Below the pieces are notes generated by a model that worked only from the letters and a program-made list of their open reading frames with translations, did no database searches and was not told the DNA's origin. From Coriobacteriaceae bacterium (GTDB lineage: Bacteria > Actinomycetota > Coriobacteriia > Coriobacteriales > Coriobacteriaceae), in the NCBI GenBank assembly GCA_902835305.1, contig CADFMD010000003.1:1-64000 (forward strand): a stretch of DNA of 64,000 nucleotides, written 5' to 3'. The position numbers and the translations under genes were made by a program. Below are positions 16,102-25,308 of the stretch, piece after piece (position 1 is the stretch's first letter; the number at the start of each line of letters is the position of its first letter).

Positions 16102-16815
16102 CTAGCCACCCAGATAGGCTTTACGCACGTTATCGTCGTGCAGGAGCTCTTGGCCGGTGCCGGTCATGGTGATCTTGCCGGTCTCGAGCACGTAGCCGCG
16201 CGTGGCGATCGAGAGCGCCATCTGCGCGTTCTGCTCTACCAGAAGCACCGTGGTGCCGGCCTTGTGCAGGTCCTCGACAATTTGGAAGATCTGCTCAATC
16301 AGGATCGGCGCCAGGCCCATGGAAGGCTCATCGAGCATGAGCAGCTTGGGGTTGCTCATAAGGGCGCGGCCCATAACGAGCATCTGCTGCTCGCCGCCCG
16401 AAAGGGTGCCGGCGACCTGGCGACGGCGCTCCTTCAGGCGCGGGAACTGCTCGTAGACGCGCTCAAGGCCCGGAGCAACCGTGGACTTGGGCTGCGTGTA
16501 GGCGCCCATCTCCAGGTTCTCCTCGACCGTCATCTGCAAAAAGGCGCGACGGCCCTCGGGGACCTGAGCCAGGCCCTTACCAACCAGCTTATCAGCGGGC
16601 GTATGGGTAATGTCCTCGCCCATAAACTTGATGGAGCCGGTCTTAGAGCGCAGCAGGCCCGAGACGGTCTTAAGCGTCGTGGACTTGCCAGCGCCGTTGG
16701 CACCAATCAGGGCCACGATCTCGCCCTCGTTGACGTTAAAGGAGATGTCCTTGATGGCGTGGATGGCGCCGTACCAGACGTTGATGTTGTAGACGGAAAG
16801 CATCGGCTCTGCCAT
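16102..16815 (-). CDS. livF: Branched-chain amino acid ABC transporter, ATPase LivF
   Basis: One of two cytoplasmic ATPases driving high-affinity uptake of leucine, isoleucine and valine. The 237-residue protein has Walker A GANGAGKS, the LivF-type segment QVPEGRRAF, signature LSGGEQQ and Walker B LLMLDEPS. It is the last gene of livHMGF, directly abutting livG (the start MAEPML follows the livG stop). Length is normal for the family. Confidence 0.93.
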   Translation of the reverse strand: MAEPMLSVYNINVWYGAIHAIKDISFNVNEGEIVALIGANGAGKSTTLKTVSGLLRSKTGSIKFMGEDITHTPADKLVGKGLAQVPEGRRAFLQMTVEENLEMGAYTQPKSTVAPGLERVYEQFPRLKERRRQVAGTLSGGEQQMLVMGRALMSNPKLLMLDEPSMGLAPILIEQIFQIVEDLHKAGTTVLLVEQNAQMALSIATRGYVLETGKITMTGTGQELLHDDNVRKAYLGG

Positions 16816-17676
16816 TTAGTTCTCCCCCTTATCCTGCTTGCCCAGATACGCCTCAATAACAGCGTCGTTGTTCTGGATTTCCTCTGCCGTGCCCTTGGCG
16901 ATGACCTTACCAAAGTTAAGCACGCAGATGCCCTCGCAGATGTTCATAACGAGCGACATATCATGCTCGATAAGCATGATGGCGATACCAAAGGTGTCGC
17001 GAATCTTAACGATGTTCTCCATGAGCTCCGCGGTCTCGGACGGGTTCATGCCGGCGGCAGGCTCGTCGAGCAGCAACAGCTTGGGGTTGGTGGCAAGAGC
17101 GCGAACGATCTCCAGACGACGCTGGGCGCCGTAAGGCAGCGAGCCGGCCTGCTCGTTTGCCAGGTGCTCCATATCAAAGATGGACAGCAGCTCCATGGCG
17201 CGCTCGTGGGCGGCTTTCTCGTGCTTCCAATACGTCGGCAGGCGCAGCACGCCCTCAAAACCGGAGTAGCGCTCCTGGTTGTGCAGACCGACCTTAACGT
17301 TATCCTCCACCGTCATGGTGTTGAACAGGCGAATGTTCTGGAAGGTACGGGCAATACCCATGCGGTTGACCTGATAGACCGACTTGCCCGAGGTGTCCTC
17401 ACCGTCGAGCAGGATGGTGCCGTGCGTGGGCTGGTACACCTTGGTGAGCAGGTTGAAGACCGTGGTCTTACCGGCACCGTTGGGTCCGATCAGACCGGCG
17501 ATCTCGGTCTTGCCGATGGTTAGGCTAAAGTCGTCGACTGCCTTAAGGCCGCCGAATTCAATGCCCAGGTGGATGCACTCGAGCGCCGGACGCTCGCCCA
17601 GGTCGCGGTCGGGAACGATGGCGCCAGAAGGATACGGGACCATCTTGCCCTTGTTGAACTCAAATTTACTGGGCAT
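16816..17676 (-). CDS. livG: Branched-chain amino acid ABC transporter, ATPase LivG
   Basis: The second ATPase, 286 residues, with Walker A GPNGAGKTT, signature SLPYGAQRR (the LivG variant), Walker B LLLDEPAAGM and the GxGxxTFQNIRLF-like ARTFQNIRLF segment. It has an N-terminal extension of about 35 residues before the ABC core. The ATG at 17676 lies nine bases after GGAGGT. Its start overlaps the end of livM by 11 bases, indicating translational coupling. Confidence 0.93.
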   Translation of the reverse strand: MPSKFEFNKGKMVPYPSGAIVPDRDLGERPALECIHLGIEFGGLKAVDDFSLTIGKTEIAGLIGPNGAGKTTVFNLLTKVYQPTHGTILLDGEDTSGKSVYQVNRMGIARTFQNIRLFNTMTVEDNVKVGLHNQERYSGFEGVLRLPTYWKHEKAAHERAMELLSIFDMEHLANEQAGSLPYGAQRRLEIVRALATNPKLLLLDEPAAGMNPSETAELMENIVKIRDTFGIAIMLIEHDMSLVMNICEGICVLNFGKVIAKGTAEEIQNNDAVIEAYLGKQDKGEN

Positions 17677-18745
17677 CGGCTGCCACCTCCTTCTTGGAAG
17701 CAAAGCGGTCCTTAATGCGTGCGAAGAACGCCTTGAGCTGCGGGTTGTTGGTAAAGATCATGACCAGGATCAGCACGATAGCGTAGATGAGCATGCGGTA
17801 GTCCGAGAACTGACGGAGCAGCTCGGGAAGCACCGTGAGCAACGCCGCCGCGATGACGGAGCCGCGCATATTGCCCAGACCGCCCAGGACCACGAACACC
17901 AGGATGAGGATGGACGTATTGAAGTCGAACTTGGTAGCGGAAAGCTGCGAGAAGTTACCGCCGAAGAGGGCTCCGGCAGCACCGGCGAGGGCAGCGGAAA
18001 CCACGAAGGCGATCATGCGGTACTGGGTGACGGAGATGCCCACAGACTCGGCAGCGATCTTGTTGTCACGCACGGCCATGATGGCACGGCCGGTACGGCT
18101 GCGAACCAGGTTGAGCACGATCACGAGCGCGACCATGACCAGGATGGCACCGGCGAGGAAGGTCGAGTACGTCGACACGCCCGAGGCGCCCTGGGCGCCC
18201 TTGATGATGGCGGTGCCGTCCTCGAGCAGGTGCAGGTCGTCGATCGTGGAGTTACCCGTGATGTTAAAGATCACATGCAGGCCGCGGGAGTCGACGCCCA
18301 CGATAAGACAGGTGACGATCTCTTTGATGATCTCGCCAAAAGCCAGGGTCACGATGGCCAGGTAGTCACCGCTCAGGCGCAGGACCGGGATGCCAATCAG
18401 GAAGCCCAAGATGGCAGCGGCGATAGCGCCGACCACAATGCTGATGATCAGACGCATCGGGTCGGACGGAACGGCGCTCTCGAGCGCGACGGCGGTAACG
18501 ATGCCCGTGTAGGCACCGACACTCATAAAGCCCGCATGGCCCAGCGACAGGTCGCCCGCGATGCCGACGACGAGGTTGAGGGAAATGGCCATGACGATGT
18601 AGGCCGTAATGGGAACCAACTGGCCGGCGATCATGCGCGGGATCATATGGTTGGACTGCATAAAGAACACGATAGCAAATGCCACGACGCACATGGCGTA
18701 CGTGACAAAGTCGTGACGCGTCTGCTTGTCTTTAAGAAACTTCAT
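17666..18745 (-). CDS. livM: Branched-chain amino acid ABC transporter, permease LivM
   Basis: The 359-residue integral membrane permease has about ten hydrophobic segments and LivM-type motifs (DLSLGHAGFMSVGAY, SGDYLAIVTLAFGEI, and RSRTGRAIMAVRDN, the EAA-like loop that contacts the ATPases). The ATG at 18745 with AGGTGA six bases upstream is preferred; an in-frame GTG at 18754 immediately after the livH stop would add three residues. It forms the channel with LivH. Confidence 0.92.
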   Translation of the reverse strand: MKFLKDKQTRHDFVTYAMCVVAFAIVFFMQSNHMIPRMIAGQLVPITAYIVMAISLNLVVGIAGDLSLGHAGFMSVGAYTGIVTAVALESAVPSDPMRLIISIVVGAIAAAILGFLIGIPVLRLSGDYLAIVTLAFGEIIKEIVTCLIVGVDSRGLHVIFNITGNSTIDDLHLLEDGTAIIKGAQGASGVSTYSTFLAGAILVMVALVIVLNLVRSRTGRAIMAVRDNKIAAESVGISVTQYRMIAFVVSAALAGAAGALFGGNFSQLSATKFDFNTSILILVFVVLGGLGNMRGSVIAAALLTVLPELLRQFSDYRMLIYAIVLILVMIFTNNPQLKAFFARIKDRFASKKEVAADAQ

Positions 18746-18754
18746 AACGCTCAC

Positions 18755-19636
18755 CTACACCTTCTCGGGAACGTACTTGCCCAAGAGGCCGGCAGGCTTG
18801 ACGAGCAGGACGATGATCAGAACACCAAAGACGATGGAGTTGGCAAGGCTCGTGGAAATGTAGGCCTGCGCCATCGCCTCAATGATGCCGATGAGAATGC
18901 CACCGACAAAGGCGCCGGGGATGGAGCCGATGCCACCGAAGACGGCGGCATCGAAGGCCTTGATACCAGGCATGGCGCCCGTGGTGGGCTGCAGCACCGG
19001 CGAGTAGGAGCACAGCAGCACGCCGGCGATGGCGGCAAGCGCAGAGCCGATGGCAAACGTCATCGAGATGGTGCGGTTGACGTTGATGCCCATGAGCTGA
19101 GCGGCGGCCTTGTCCTCGGACACGGCGCGCATGGCTTTGCCCATCTTGGTCTTACCTGTAAAGAACATCAGACCGGCCATGATAACCAGGCAGGCGACGA
19201 TGGTGACGAGCGAGACGGCGCTTACGTTGAACTTGGCCAAGAACTCCGGCACCTGGAAGGTGACGAGCGAAGTGAAGTTCTTGGGCGTGGCGCCCCACAG
19301 AAGCTGCGCGGCGTTCTGCAGGAAGTAAGACACGCCGATGGCCGTGATCAGAACGGCCAGAGGGCCCGCCTGGCGCAGCGGCTTGTATGCCAGACCCTCG
19401 ATGAGAACACCGAGAACCGTGCAGACCACACAAGAGAGAACTACAGATGCCCAGCCCGGGAGGCCGAGATACGACGTGGCGCAGAACGAGACATAGGCAC
19501 CGACCATGATGACGTCGCCGTGAGCGAAGTTGAGCATCTTGGCGATACCGTAGACCATGGTGTAGCCCAACGCGATGATGGCGTAGACGCTGCCCATGGA
19601 CAGGCCGTTGACCAGGTATTGGATAAAGACCGTCAT
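18755..19636 (-). CDS. livH: Branched-chain amino acid ABC transporter, permease LivH
   Basis: The 293-residue permease has about eight hydrophobic segments, the N-terminal signature GLSMGSVYAIIALGYTMVYG, LNFAHGDVIMVGAY, and the cytoplasmic loop KMGKAMRAVSEDKAAAQLMG. The ATG at 19636 is chosen because an AAAGGGGG site lies nine bases upstream; the ATG at 19645 touches that site. It is the first transmembrane gene after the binding-protein gene, from which it is separated by two hairpins. Confidence 0.93.
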   Translation of the reverse strand: MTVFIQYLVNGLSMGSVYAIIALGYTMVYGIAKMLNFAHGDVIMVGAYVSFCATSYLGLPGWASVVLSCVVCTVLGVLIEGLAYKPLRQAGPLAVLITAIGVSYFLQNAAQLLWGATPKNFTSLVTFQVPEFLAKFNVSAVSLVTIVACLVIMAGLMFFTGKTKMGKAMRAVSEDKAAAQLMGINVNRTISMTFAIGSALAAIAGVLLCSYSPVLQPTTGAMPGIKAFDAAVFGGIGSIPGAFVGGILIGIIEAMAQAYISTSLANSIVFGVLIIVLLVKPAGLLGKYVPEKV

Positions 19637-19682
19637 GTTCCACATCCCCCTTTCGAATAGGTTTCCAGTTGATGTATGAAAC

Positions 19683-19744
19683 AGGGACGTTACATCGTCC
19701 CTAGATACCAAGCAAGCAGGGAAGGCCAAAACCTCCCCTGCTTG
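19683..19744 (-). promoter_or_regulatory. Two hairpins between livK1 and livH
   Basis: AGGGACG/CGTCCCT (19683-19702) and a longer stem of CAAGCAGG..AGG with CCT.CCCTGCTTG (19713-19744). Hairpins here typically act as partial terminators or RNA 3' stabilisers, so the binding protein is made in excess of the permeases. That role is inferred from position; neither hairpin has a long T-run. Confidence 0.5.
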
Positions 19745-19775
19745 GGATCAAAACCGCTCTATATAAGGCGGCCTA

Positions 19776-20963
19776 TTAGGCCTGTACGTACTTGCCGTCG
19801 GTAATGACGTACGCCGTCGGGTCCTTCTGGACCTGACCCTTGTCGTTCCAGGAGAGCTTGCCAGTCAGGCCGTCAACGGTAATGTTGCGCATGGCCTCGG
19901 GCAGCTTCTCGGCAACCTCGGTGGGGTCGGCGTCGACGCCCAGGCCGGCCTCCTTGAGAGCCTCGACCACAGCATGCACGCCGTCGTAGGCGTCGGCGGC
20001 AAACTGGTCGGGGGTATCGCCGTACTTATCCTTGTAAGCGTTGACGAAGTCGGCGTTCTTCTCGTCGTCGGCGGAGAACGGGGTCATGAGTAGCAGACCC
20101 TCGGCAAGAGAGGTGTCGAAGCCCTCAACGCCCAGGATGCCGTCCATGCCGTCGCAGCCCATCATCTTGACGTCGTAGCCCATGTCCTTGGCGTTCTTGA
20201 GCAGGACGGACGCCGGCGTGTAGTAGATCGGCGCAAAGATCATGGTGGCGCCTGCCTGCTTGGCCTTGGTCAGCTGGTTGGTAAAGCTCGTGGCGGAGTC
20301 GTCCTTAAAGGTCTCCTCGTCGACAATCTCGAGCTTGGACTTAGCGGCCTGGGCCTTAAAGGAATCTGCGATGCCCGAAGAATAGGCGTCGCCGGAGTTA
20401 TAGAACAGCACGAACTTCTCGTTCGCATACTTCTGCGCCAGGAACTTGGCAGCGTTGACACCTTGGTTGGGGTCGGTAAAGCAAACCTGGAAGACGCAAT
20501 CCTTGCCCTTGGTAACGTCCTCGGAGGACGCGGACGGGGTGATCATGAACGTCTCGGGGTCGTTGCCGCACTCGGCGGCAACGGCGACCGACGCACCCGT
20601 GGTGGTCGGACCGACGAGGGCCTGCATGCCCCAGTCGAGCAGGGTGTTGAAGGCGTTGACGGCCTTCTCGCCGTCAGCCTGGTCGTCCTCGGCCTTGCTG
20701 ACAAGCGGCAGCTCCTTAGTCGAGAAATCCTTGCAGCCAAGTTCGACAGCCTGTGTAACGGACTTGCCGTAGGACGCGTTGGCGCCGGTCAGCGGGCCGA
20801 TGGTGCCGATCTTAAACGAAGCGTCGCCCGACGCGGAACCGCTGTCGCCGCCGTTGGAGGAGCAGCCAGCTAGAATGGACATCGCCCCCAGACCTGCTGC
20901 GCTCGCGATAACGCTCCTGCGATTCATAACAGGGTTCAATGACTTACCGGTGAGGCTCGACAT
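19776..20963 (-). CDS. livK: Branched-chain amino acid binding lipoprotein, copy 1
   Basis: A 395-residue substrate-binding lipoprotein of the Leu/Ile/Val family (periplasmic-binding type I fold; KIGTIGPLTGANASYG near the mature N-terminus). The N-terminus has an Arg-Arg pair (NRRSVIASAAG), a hydrophobic stretch and the lipobox LAGC, so it is lipid-anchored on the outer face of the membrane. The ATG at 20963 has AGGAG seven bases upstream. It heads the livHMGF genes. A second, closely similar gene lies at 21235-22401. Confidence 0.92.
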   Translation of the reverse strand: MSSLTGKSLNPVMNRRSVIASAAGLGAMSILAGCSSNGGDSGSASGDASFKIGTIGPLTGANASYGKSVTQAVELGCKDFSTKELPLVSKAEDDQADGEKAVNAFNTLLDWGMQALVGPTTTGASVAVAAECGNDPETFMITPSASSEDVTKGKDCVFQVCFTDPNQGVNAAKFLAQKYANEKFVLFYNSGDAYSSGIADSFKAQAAKSKLEIVDEETFKDDSATSFTNQLTKAKQAGATMIFAPIYYTPASVLLKNAKDMGYDVKMMGCDGMDGILGVEGFDTSLAEGLLLMTPFSADDEKNADFVNAYKDKYGDTPDQFAADAYDGVHAVVEALKEAGLGVDADPTEVAEKLPEAMRNITVDGLTGKLSWNDKGQVQKDPTAYVITDGKYVQA

Positions 20964-20984
20964 GCGGCTCTCCTCTCAAATCTC

Positions 20985-21005
20985 GTCGGGTTTCGGTTAC
21001 CCGAC
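20985..21005 (-). promoter_or_regulatory. Hairpin in the leader of livK copy 1
   Basis: GTCGGGT and ACCCGAC form a 7-bp stem with a 7-base loop about 20 bases before the start codon. It could influence translation or mRNA stability. The rest of the 271-base gap (21006-21234) is AT-rich and shows no gene. Confidence 0.3.
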
Positions 21006-21234
21006 AGGCCATCCTTCGCCGTGTTCGGCGCTCGCAAAATACTAGACGCTTTAGTTAAGGAAAGTGGCGATTATTTCAACTTTTCTTTGGATTTGTTCGT
21101 TTATCCATAATTCTGCGTATTTCTATTACTTTATGCAGTAATGCCACTTTATTGTGTGAAAGTAATGTTTCCGTTCTGTTACAGGCGTCCCTGCCCTGAA
21201 TAAAACGGCCTCACCGGTCGCGTTTTGCGCGCAC

Positions 21235-22401
21235 CTAGGCGGCGATGTACTTGCCGTCCTGAATCACATAGGCCGTAGCGGGCTTTTCAACCTGGCCCTT
21301 GTCGTTCCACGTCAGCTCGCCCGTCAAGCCCTCGATCTTGATCTTGCGCATGGCCTTGGCAAGGTCGCCGGCAATGTCGGCGCCGTCGGCCGTAATGTCA
21401 ATGTCTGCCTTATCGATGGCCTCGGCAATCGCGTGGACGCAGTCATAGGCATCGGCGGCAAACTGGTTGGGCGTCTCGTCGTAGGCGTCCTTATATGCCT
21501 TGACGAAGTCGGCGTTCTTCTCATCGTCGGCAGAGAACGGGGTCATGAGCAGCACGCCCTCGGCAAGAGAGGTATCGAAACCCTCAACGGAGAGCAGGCC
21601 GTCCATGCCGTCGGTGCCCATGAGGGTCATGTCGTAGCCCATGTCCTTGGCATTCTTGAGCAGGACGGACGCCGGCGTGTAATAGATCGGTGCAAAGATG
21701 AGCGTGGCGCCGGCCTCCTTGGCCTTGGTGAGCTGGTTGGTAAAGCTCGTGGAGGAGTCGTCCTTAAAGGTCTCGGTATCGACGATGTCGAGCTTGGATG
21801 CCTTGGCCTGCTCGGCAAAGGCATCGGCAACGCCCGAGCTGTACGTATCGCCGGAGTTGTAGAACAGGGCGATCTTGGCGTCCGCATACTTCTCGGTCAA
21901 GAACTTCGCAGCGCTGGCGCCCATGGTGGGATCGGTAAAGCAAACTTGAAAGACCGTGGTCTTATCCTTGGTGACGTCGAGCGACGAGGCCGAAGGCGTA
22001 ACCATGAGCATATCGTCGGCGATCTCGCCCGAGACGGCGACAGCGGCACCAGTTGTGACGGGGCCGACGAGCGCTTGCATGCCCCAGTCGCACAAGGTAT
22101 TGAAAGCGTTGATGGCCTTCTCTCCGTCGGCGACATCGTCCTCGGACTTAAGCGAGAGTTTGAGGTCCTTGGTCGAAAAATCCTTGGCAGCGAGCTTGGC
22201 ACCCTTCTCGGCCGAAACGCCATAGGTTGCCGCGGCGCCGGTCAGAGGGCCGATGACACCGATCTTGAAGGTCTTGCCGTCATCGGCGGAGCCGCCGTCC
22301 GAGCCACCCGACGAACAACCAGCGAGTGCCGCGGTGCTGCCGAGCGCCGCGGCACCGGCGAGAAAGTTCCTACGGCTGAGCGTGCTGTTGATGTTGAACA
22401 T
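21235..22401 (-). CDS. livK: Branched-chain amino acid binding lipoprotein, copy 2
   Basis: A 388-residue paralogue of the preceding binding protein, with long identical stretches (for example the segment around YYTPASVLLKNAKDMGYD). The signal peptide has a twin-arginine type motif SRRNFLAG followed by the lipobox LAGC, suggesting export through Tat or Sec and lipid anchoring. It has its own strong AGGGGG site and is separated from copy 1 by 271 AT-rich bases, so it may be independently regulated and serve the same permease with different ligand preference. Confidence 0.92.
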   Translation of the reverse strand: MFNINSTLSRRNFLAGAAALGSTAALAGCSSGGSDGGSADDGKTFKIGVIGPLTGAAATYGVSAEKGAKLAAKDFSTKDLKLSLKSEDDVADGEKAINAFNTLCDWGMQALVGPVTTGAAVAVSGEIADDMLMVTPSASSLDVTKDKTTVFQVCFTDPTMGASAAKFLTEKYADAKIALFYNSGDTYSSGVADAFAEQAKASKLDIVDTETFKDDSSTSFTNQLTKAKEAGATLIFAPIYYTPASVLLKNAKDMGYDMTLMGTDGMDGLLSVEGFDTSLAEGVLLMTPFSADDEKNADFVKAYKDAYDETPNQFAADAYDCVHAIAEAIDKADIDITADGADIAGDLAKAMRKIKIEGLTGELTWNDKGQVEKPATAYVIQDGKYIAA

Positions 22402-22652
22402 GGTGTCCCCCTTTTTCGCTGGCCGCGGTGCGGCCGTCTTGCGGTACGGGGCAAACCTTATGGCGCAAACGTTGACAGTTTGTTACGGAAGTTCGTTTGT
22501 AGCGAGCATGTTTCCAATGTTTCCGCAGCGTTTCGGGGGTGCCGTTTTGTGCGACTCCTGTTGCCTGGCGAGCACACGCCCTCGGTTCACGCTAGAATGC
22601 ACTCAACCTTTAAGCGGTTAATCCATCCATAAGATGCACGAAGGAGCTATCT

Positions 22653-23996
22653 ATGAGCGAACCCCTGCGCACCGTGAACGTCGGTCTGATCGGTCTGGGA
22701 ACCGTCGGCGGCGGCGTGGCCCGTCTGATCAAGAGCCACCACGATGAGTACCTGGCAGCCTACGGCATCGACCTTAAGCTGACCCGCGCCTGCGCGCTTG
22801 CTTGGGAGCAGGCCGAGGCGGCAGGCATTGAGCGCGAGGCCTTTACGAGTGACTGGCATGACGTCGTCACCGACCCTGCCGTCGACATCGTCGTCGAGCT
22901 GATCGGCGGCGAGCATCCCGCAACCGAGATCTTCACCACCGCCTTCGAGAACGGCAAGCACGTCGTCTCTGCCAACAAGGCCCTGCTGGGCCGTCATGTC
23001 GAGACGCTCGCCGAGAAGGCGCGCGCGTGCGGCGTGCAGATTAAGTGCGAGGCCAGCTGCGGCGGTGGCATCCCCATCGTGAGCACGCTCGAGCACGACC
23101 TGGTGGGCAACAAGATCCTGACCATCGCCGGCATTCTCAACGGTACCACCAACTATATCCTGTCGCGCATGGACGCCGAGGGCGCCGATTACGCCGACGT
23201 GCTTGCCGACGCGCAGGCCAAGGGCTATGCCGAGGCCGACCCGTCCGCCGACGTCGACGGCTTCGACGCCGCCAGCAAGACGGCGATCCTCGCCTCCATC
23301 GGCTTTGGCACCCGCGTTACCACTGATGATGTGTACCAGCAGGGTATCCGTACCATCGGCGCCGAGGACATCGCCCAGGCCCGCGAGCTCGGCTACACCA
23401 TTAAGCTGCTGGGCATCGCCCGCAACACCGACGCCGGTGTCGACGTCCGCGTGCACCCCACGCTCATCCCGGCAGACCACATGCTTGCCAAGGTCAACGG
23501 CGCCATGAACGCCGTCTACGTGGTAGGCGACGCCGTGGGCGAGACCATGTTCTACGGTGCCGGCGCAGGCTCCTTCCCCACCGCGAGCGCCGTCGTGGGC
23601 GATATCCTGTCGCTCTCCGAGCAGATCAGCCGCGGTGTGGCTCCGCTGCCCGAGATTGAGCCCTATGGTCACAACCTCGCCTTTAAGCCCATGGACGAGC
23701 TCCAGACCAAGTACTATGTGCGCCTGAAGGTCGCCGACCGCGTGGGCGCCCTGTCCGAGACGGTCGACATCTTTGCCAAGCACAACATCTCGATCTCGCT
23801 CATCAACCAGGTCGAGGACGGCAAGTCGGGCGTCAGCGATGCCTGCTCGGTCATCTTCCTGACGCACCGCGCGCTCGAGAAGGACGTCCAGGCTGCCGCC
23901 ACCGAGCTTGCCAGCGTCGACTGCGTGGCCGAGGTCGCCAACGTCCTGCGCATCGAGGACGTCGAGGCCTGGACCGAAGGCGTCATGGCCAACTAG
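22653..23996 (+). CDS. hom: Homoserine dehydrogenase
   Basis: Converts aspartate semialdehyde to homoserine with NAD(P)H in the threonine/methionine branch. The 447-residue protein has the N-terminal nucleotide-binding GLIGLGTVGGG, the catalytic-domain segments SANKALL, AGILNGTTNYIL and GYAEADPSADVDGFDAASK, and a C-terminal ACT domain (from about residue 350, RVGALSETVDIFAKHNISI), which usually mediates threonine feedback. Length is normal. The AAGGAG site is seven bases upstream. It is monocistronic with its own terminator; thrB/thrC are not adjacent. Confidence 0.95.
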   Translation: MSEPLRTVNVGLIGLGTVGGGVARLIKSHHDEYLAAYGIDLKLTRACALAWEQAEAAGIEREAFTSDWHDVVTDPAVDIVVELIGGEHPATEIFTTAFENGKHVVSANKALLGRHVETLAEKARACGVQIKCEASCGGGIPIVSTLEHDLVGNKILTIAGILNGTTNYILSRMDAEGADYADVLADAQAKGYAEADPSADVDGFDAASKTAILASIGFGTRVTTDDVYQQGIRTIGAEDIAQARELGYTIKLLGIARNTDAGVDVRVHPTLIPADHMLAKVNGAMNAVYVVGDAVGETMFYGAGAGSFPTASAVVGDILSLSEQISRGVAPLPEIEPYGHNLAFKPMDELQTKYYVRLKVADRVGALSETVDIFAKHNISISLINQVEDGKSGVSDACSVIFLTHRALEKDVQAAATELASVDCVAEVANVLRIEDVEAWTEGVMAN

Positions 23997-24027
23997 CCCA
24001 ACACCCGCTTAACAATACGCGCCTCAG

Positions 24028-24063
24028 GGGCTCCCGTCCTATGTGGGACGGGAGCCCTTTTTA
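24028..24063 (+). terminator. Terminator of hom
   Basis: GGGCTCCCGTCC and GGACGGGAGCCC form a 12-bp stem followed by TTTTTAA, about 30 bases after the stop codon. Confidence 0.9.
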
Positions 24064-24212
24064 ATCCGGCTTCTAAGCACAGCGGCAAAGCGGCATTTGC
24101 ACGAGCCGTTCATCGGTAGCGCGGGTTACCGTTCACCGATATGCGAACGCAGCCGATTCCGGCTCCCGTTACGCTGTGCTGCGTATGTCCGCCCGCGATG
24201 AGAGGAAGCACT

Positions 24213-24962
24213 ATGTTGCTCGAGGGCAAGAAAGCAATCATCACCGGAGGCACGCGCGGTATCGGCTATGCCATCGCCTGCCGTTTTATCGAGGAAGGCG
24301 CTGCCGTCACCGTCTTTGGCTCGCGCCAGGAGACTGCCGATGCAGCCGTCGAGAAGCTCACCGCAGCCTTCCCCGAGGCAAAAGTTTGGGGCCGTTCCTG
24401 CGATCTCACCTCGCTCGAGGCCGTGATCGAGGCCTTTACCCAGGCTGCAGCCGACATGGGCGGCTTGGACACGGTCGTCAACAACGCCGGCATCTCCCAG
24501 CGCTCGCCCCTTTTGGACTACACGGCCGAAGAGTTTGCAAAGGTCATGGACCTCAACGTCATCGCCGTCTTTAATGGCCACCAGGCTGCCGCCAAGATCA
24601 TGACCGAGGCCGGCCACGGCGGCACCATCACTACCACAAGCTCGATGGTCGCCAAGTACGGCCAGCCCTCCGGCGTCGGTTACCCCACGTCCAAGTTTGC
24701 CGTCAATGGCATGGTCCAGTCGCTCTCGCGCGAGCTCGCCCCCATGGGTATTCGCGTCAACGCCGTCGCCCCAGGCGTAACCAAGACCGATATGGTCGCC
24801 AACCTGCCCGAAGAGGTCATCAAGCCCATCATCGCCACCATTCCGCTGGGTCGCATGGGCGAGCCCGAGGATGTCGCCAACGCCTTTGTCTTCCTGGCGA
24901 GCGACATGTCCGCCTACGTCACGGGCGCCATCCTCCCCGTCGACGGAGCAGCCCGCTCCTAA
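24213..24962 (+). CDS. SDR family oxidoreductase (FabG-like)
   Basis: A 249-residue classical short-chain dehydrogenase/reductase: cofactor motif TGGTRGIG at residues about 11-18, NNAG, and the catalytic pair in GYPTSKF (Tyr and Lys four apart) with the preceding Ser cluster TTTSSM. The ARG-type residue after beta 2 (GSRQET) suggests NADP preference. FabG-type ketoacyl reductases and sugar or steroid dehydrogenases cannot be told apart from sequence alone. The ATG at 24213 has AGAGGA upstream; the longer frame does not. No partner genes adjoin. Confidence 0.88.
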   Translation: MLLEGKKAIITGGTRGIGYAIACRFIEEGAAVTVFGSRQETADAAVEKLTAAFPEAKVWGRSCDLTSLEAVIEAFTQAAADMGGLDTVVNNAGISQRSPLLDYTAEEFAKVMDLNVIAVFNGHQAAAKIMTEAGHGGTITTTSSMVAKYGQPSGVGYPTSKFAVNGMVQSLSRELAPMGIRVNAVAPGVTKTDMVANLPEEVIKPIIATIPLGRMGEPEDVANAFVFLASDMSAYVTGAILPVDGAARS

Positions 24963-25008
24963 AGGTCGCAAGCCACGACTCCTAGCCTCAACATTGCTCA
25001 ACGCAAAA

Positions 25009-25046
25009 GGCGCGCTGCCTGCATCAACCGCAGGCAGCGCGCCTTC
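25009..25046 (+). terminator. Terminator of the SDR gene
   Basis: GGCGCGCTGCCTGC and GCAGGCAGCGCGCC form a perfect 14-bp stem followed by TTCTTCTGTTT. Confidence 0.8.
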
Positions 25047-25055
25047 TTCTGTTTG

Positions 25056-25300
25056 AAGTGGAAACCGTGTCCCAGTATTCCGGCTCAGGCCGGGACGCAG
25101 CTTCCCTCAGGGCCATGTTTCGGAAAGTGTGCCCCGTTTTGAACGCCGATTCTGGGACGCAGTTTCCGCAACGAGTCTCTCGCGGAAACTGCATCCCGCC
25201 CTGAGCGTCCATTCTGGGATGTGGCTTCCCGATGGGGACCGACGCGGAAGCTGCGTCCCGTTTCGGATCTTTAAAGTGGGATGCGCCTTCCCCTAGGGAA
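25056..25300. repeat. Tandem array of about 60-bp units, each an inverted repeat
   Basis: The 15-base motif TGGGACGCAGTTTCC occurs about nine times in strictly alternating orientation: forward copies near 25091, 25153, 25213 and 25277, and reverse copies (GGAAACTGCGTCCC type) near 25060, 25121, 25182, 25244 and 25287. Each forward/reverse pair forms a hairpin, with units about 60 bases apart. The whole lies between the SDR terminator and the end of the convergent antiporter gene. It is not a CRISPR: the repeat alternates and the spacers are short. Confidence 0.8.
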
Positions 25301-25308
25301 GCATCTCG

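Noticed and set aside
17384..19660. A plus-strand open frame of 758 codons opposite livG, livM and livH
   Set aside because: Antisense frame kept open by high GC3; the minus-strand products have clear LivG/LivM/LivH motifs and the plus-strand product is low-complexity and His/Asp-rich.
22647..23867. A minus-strand open frame of 406 codons opposite hom
   Set aside because: Antisense to a motif-complete homoserine dehydrogenase, with no ribosome binding site or domain.
25056..25300. CRISPR array
   Set aside because: The repeat alternates in orientation, is diverged, has no unique equal-length spacers and no cas genes are near.
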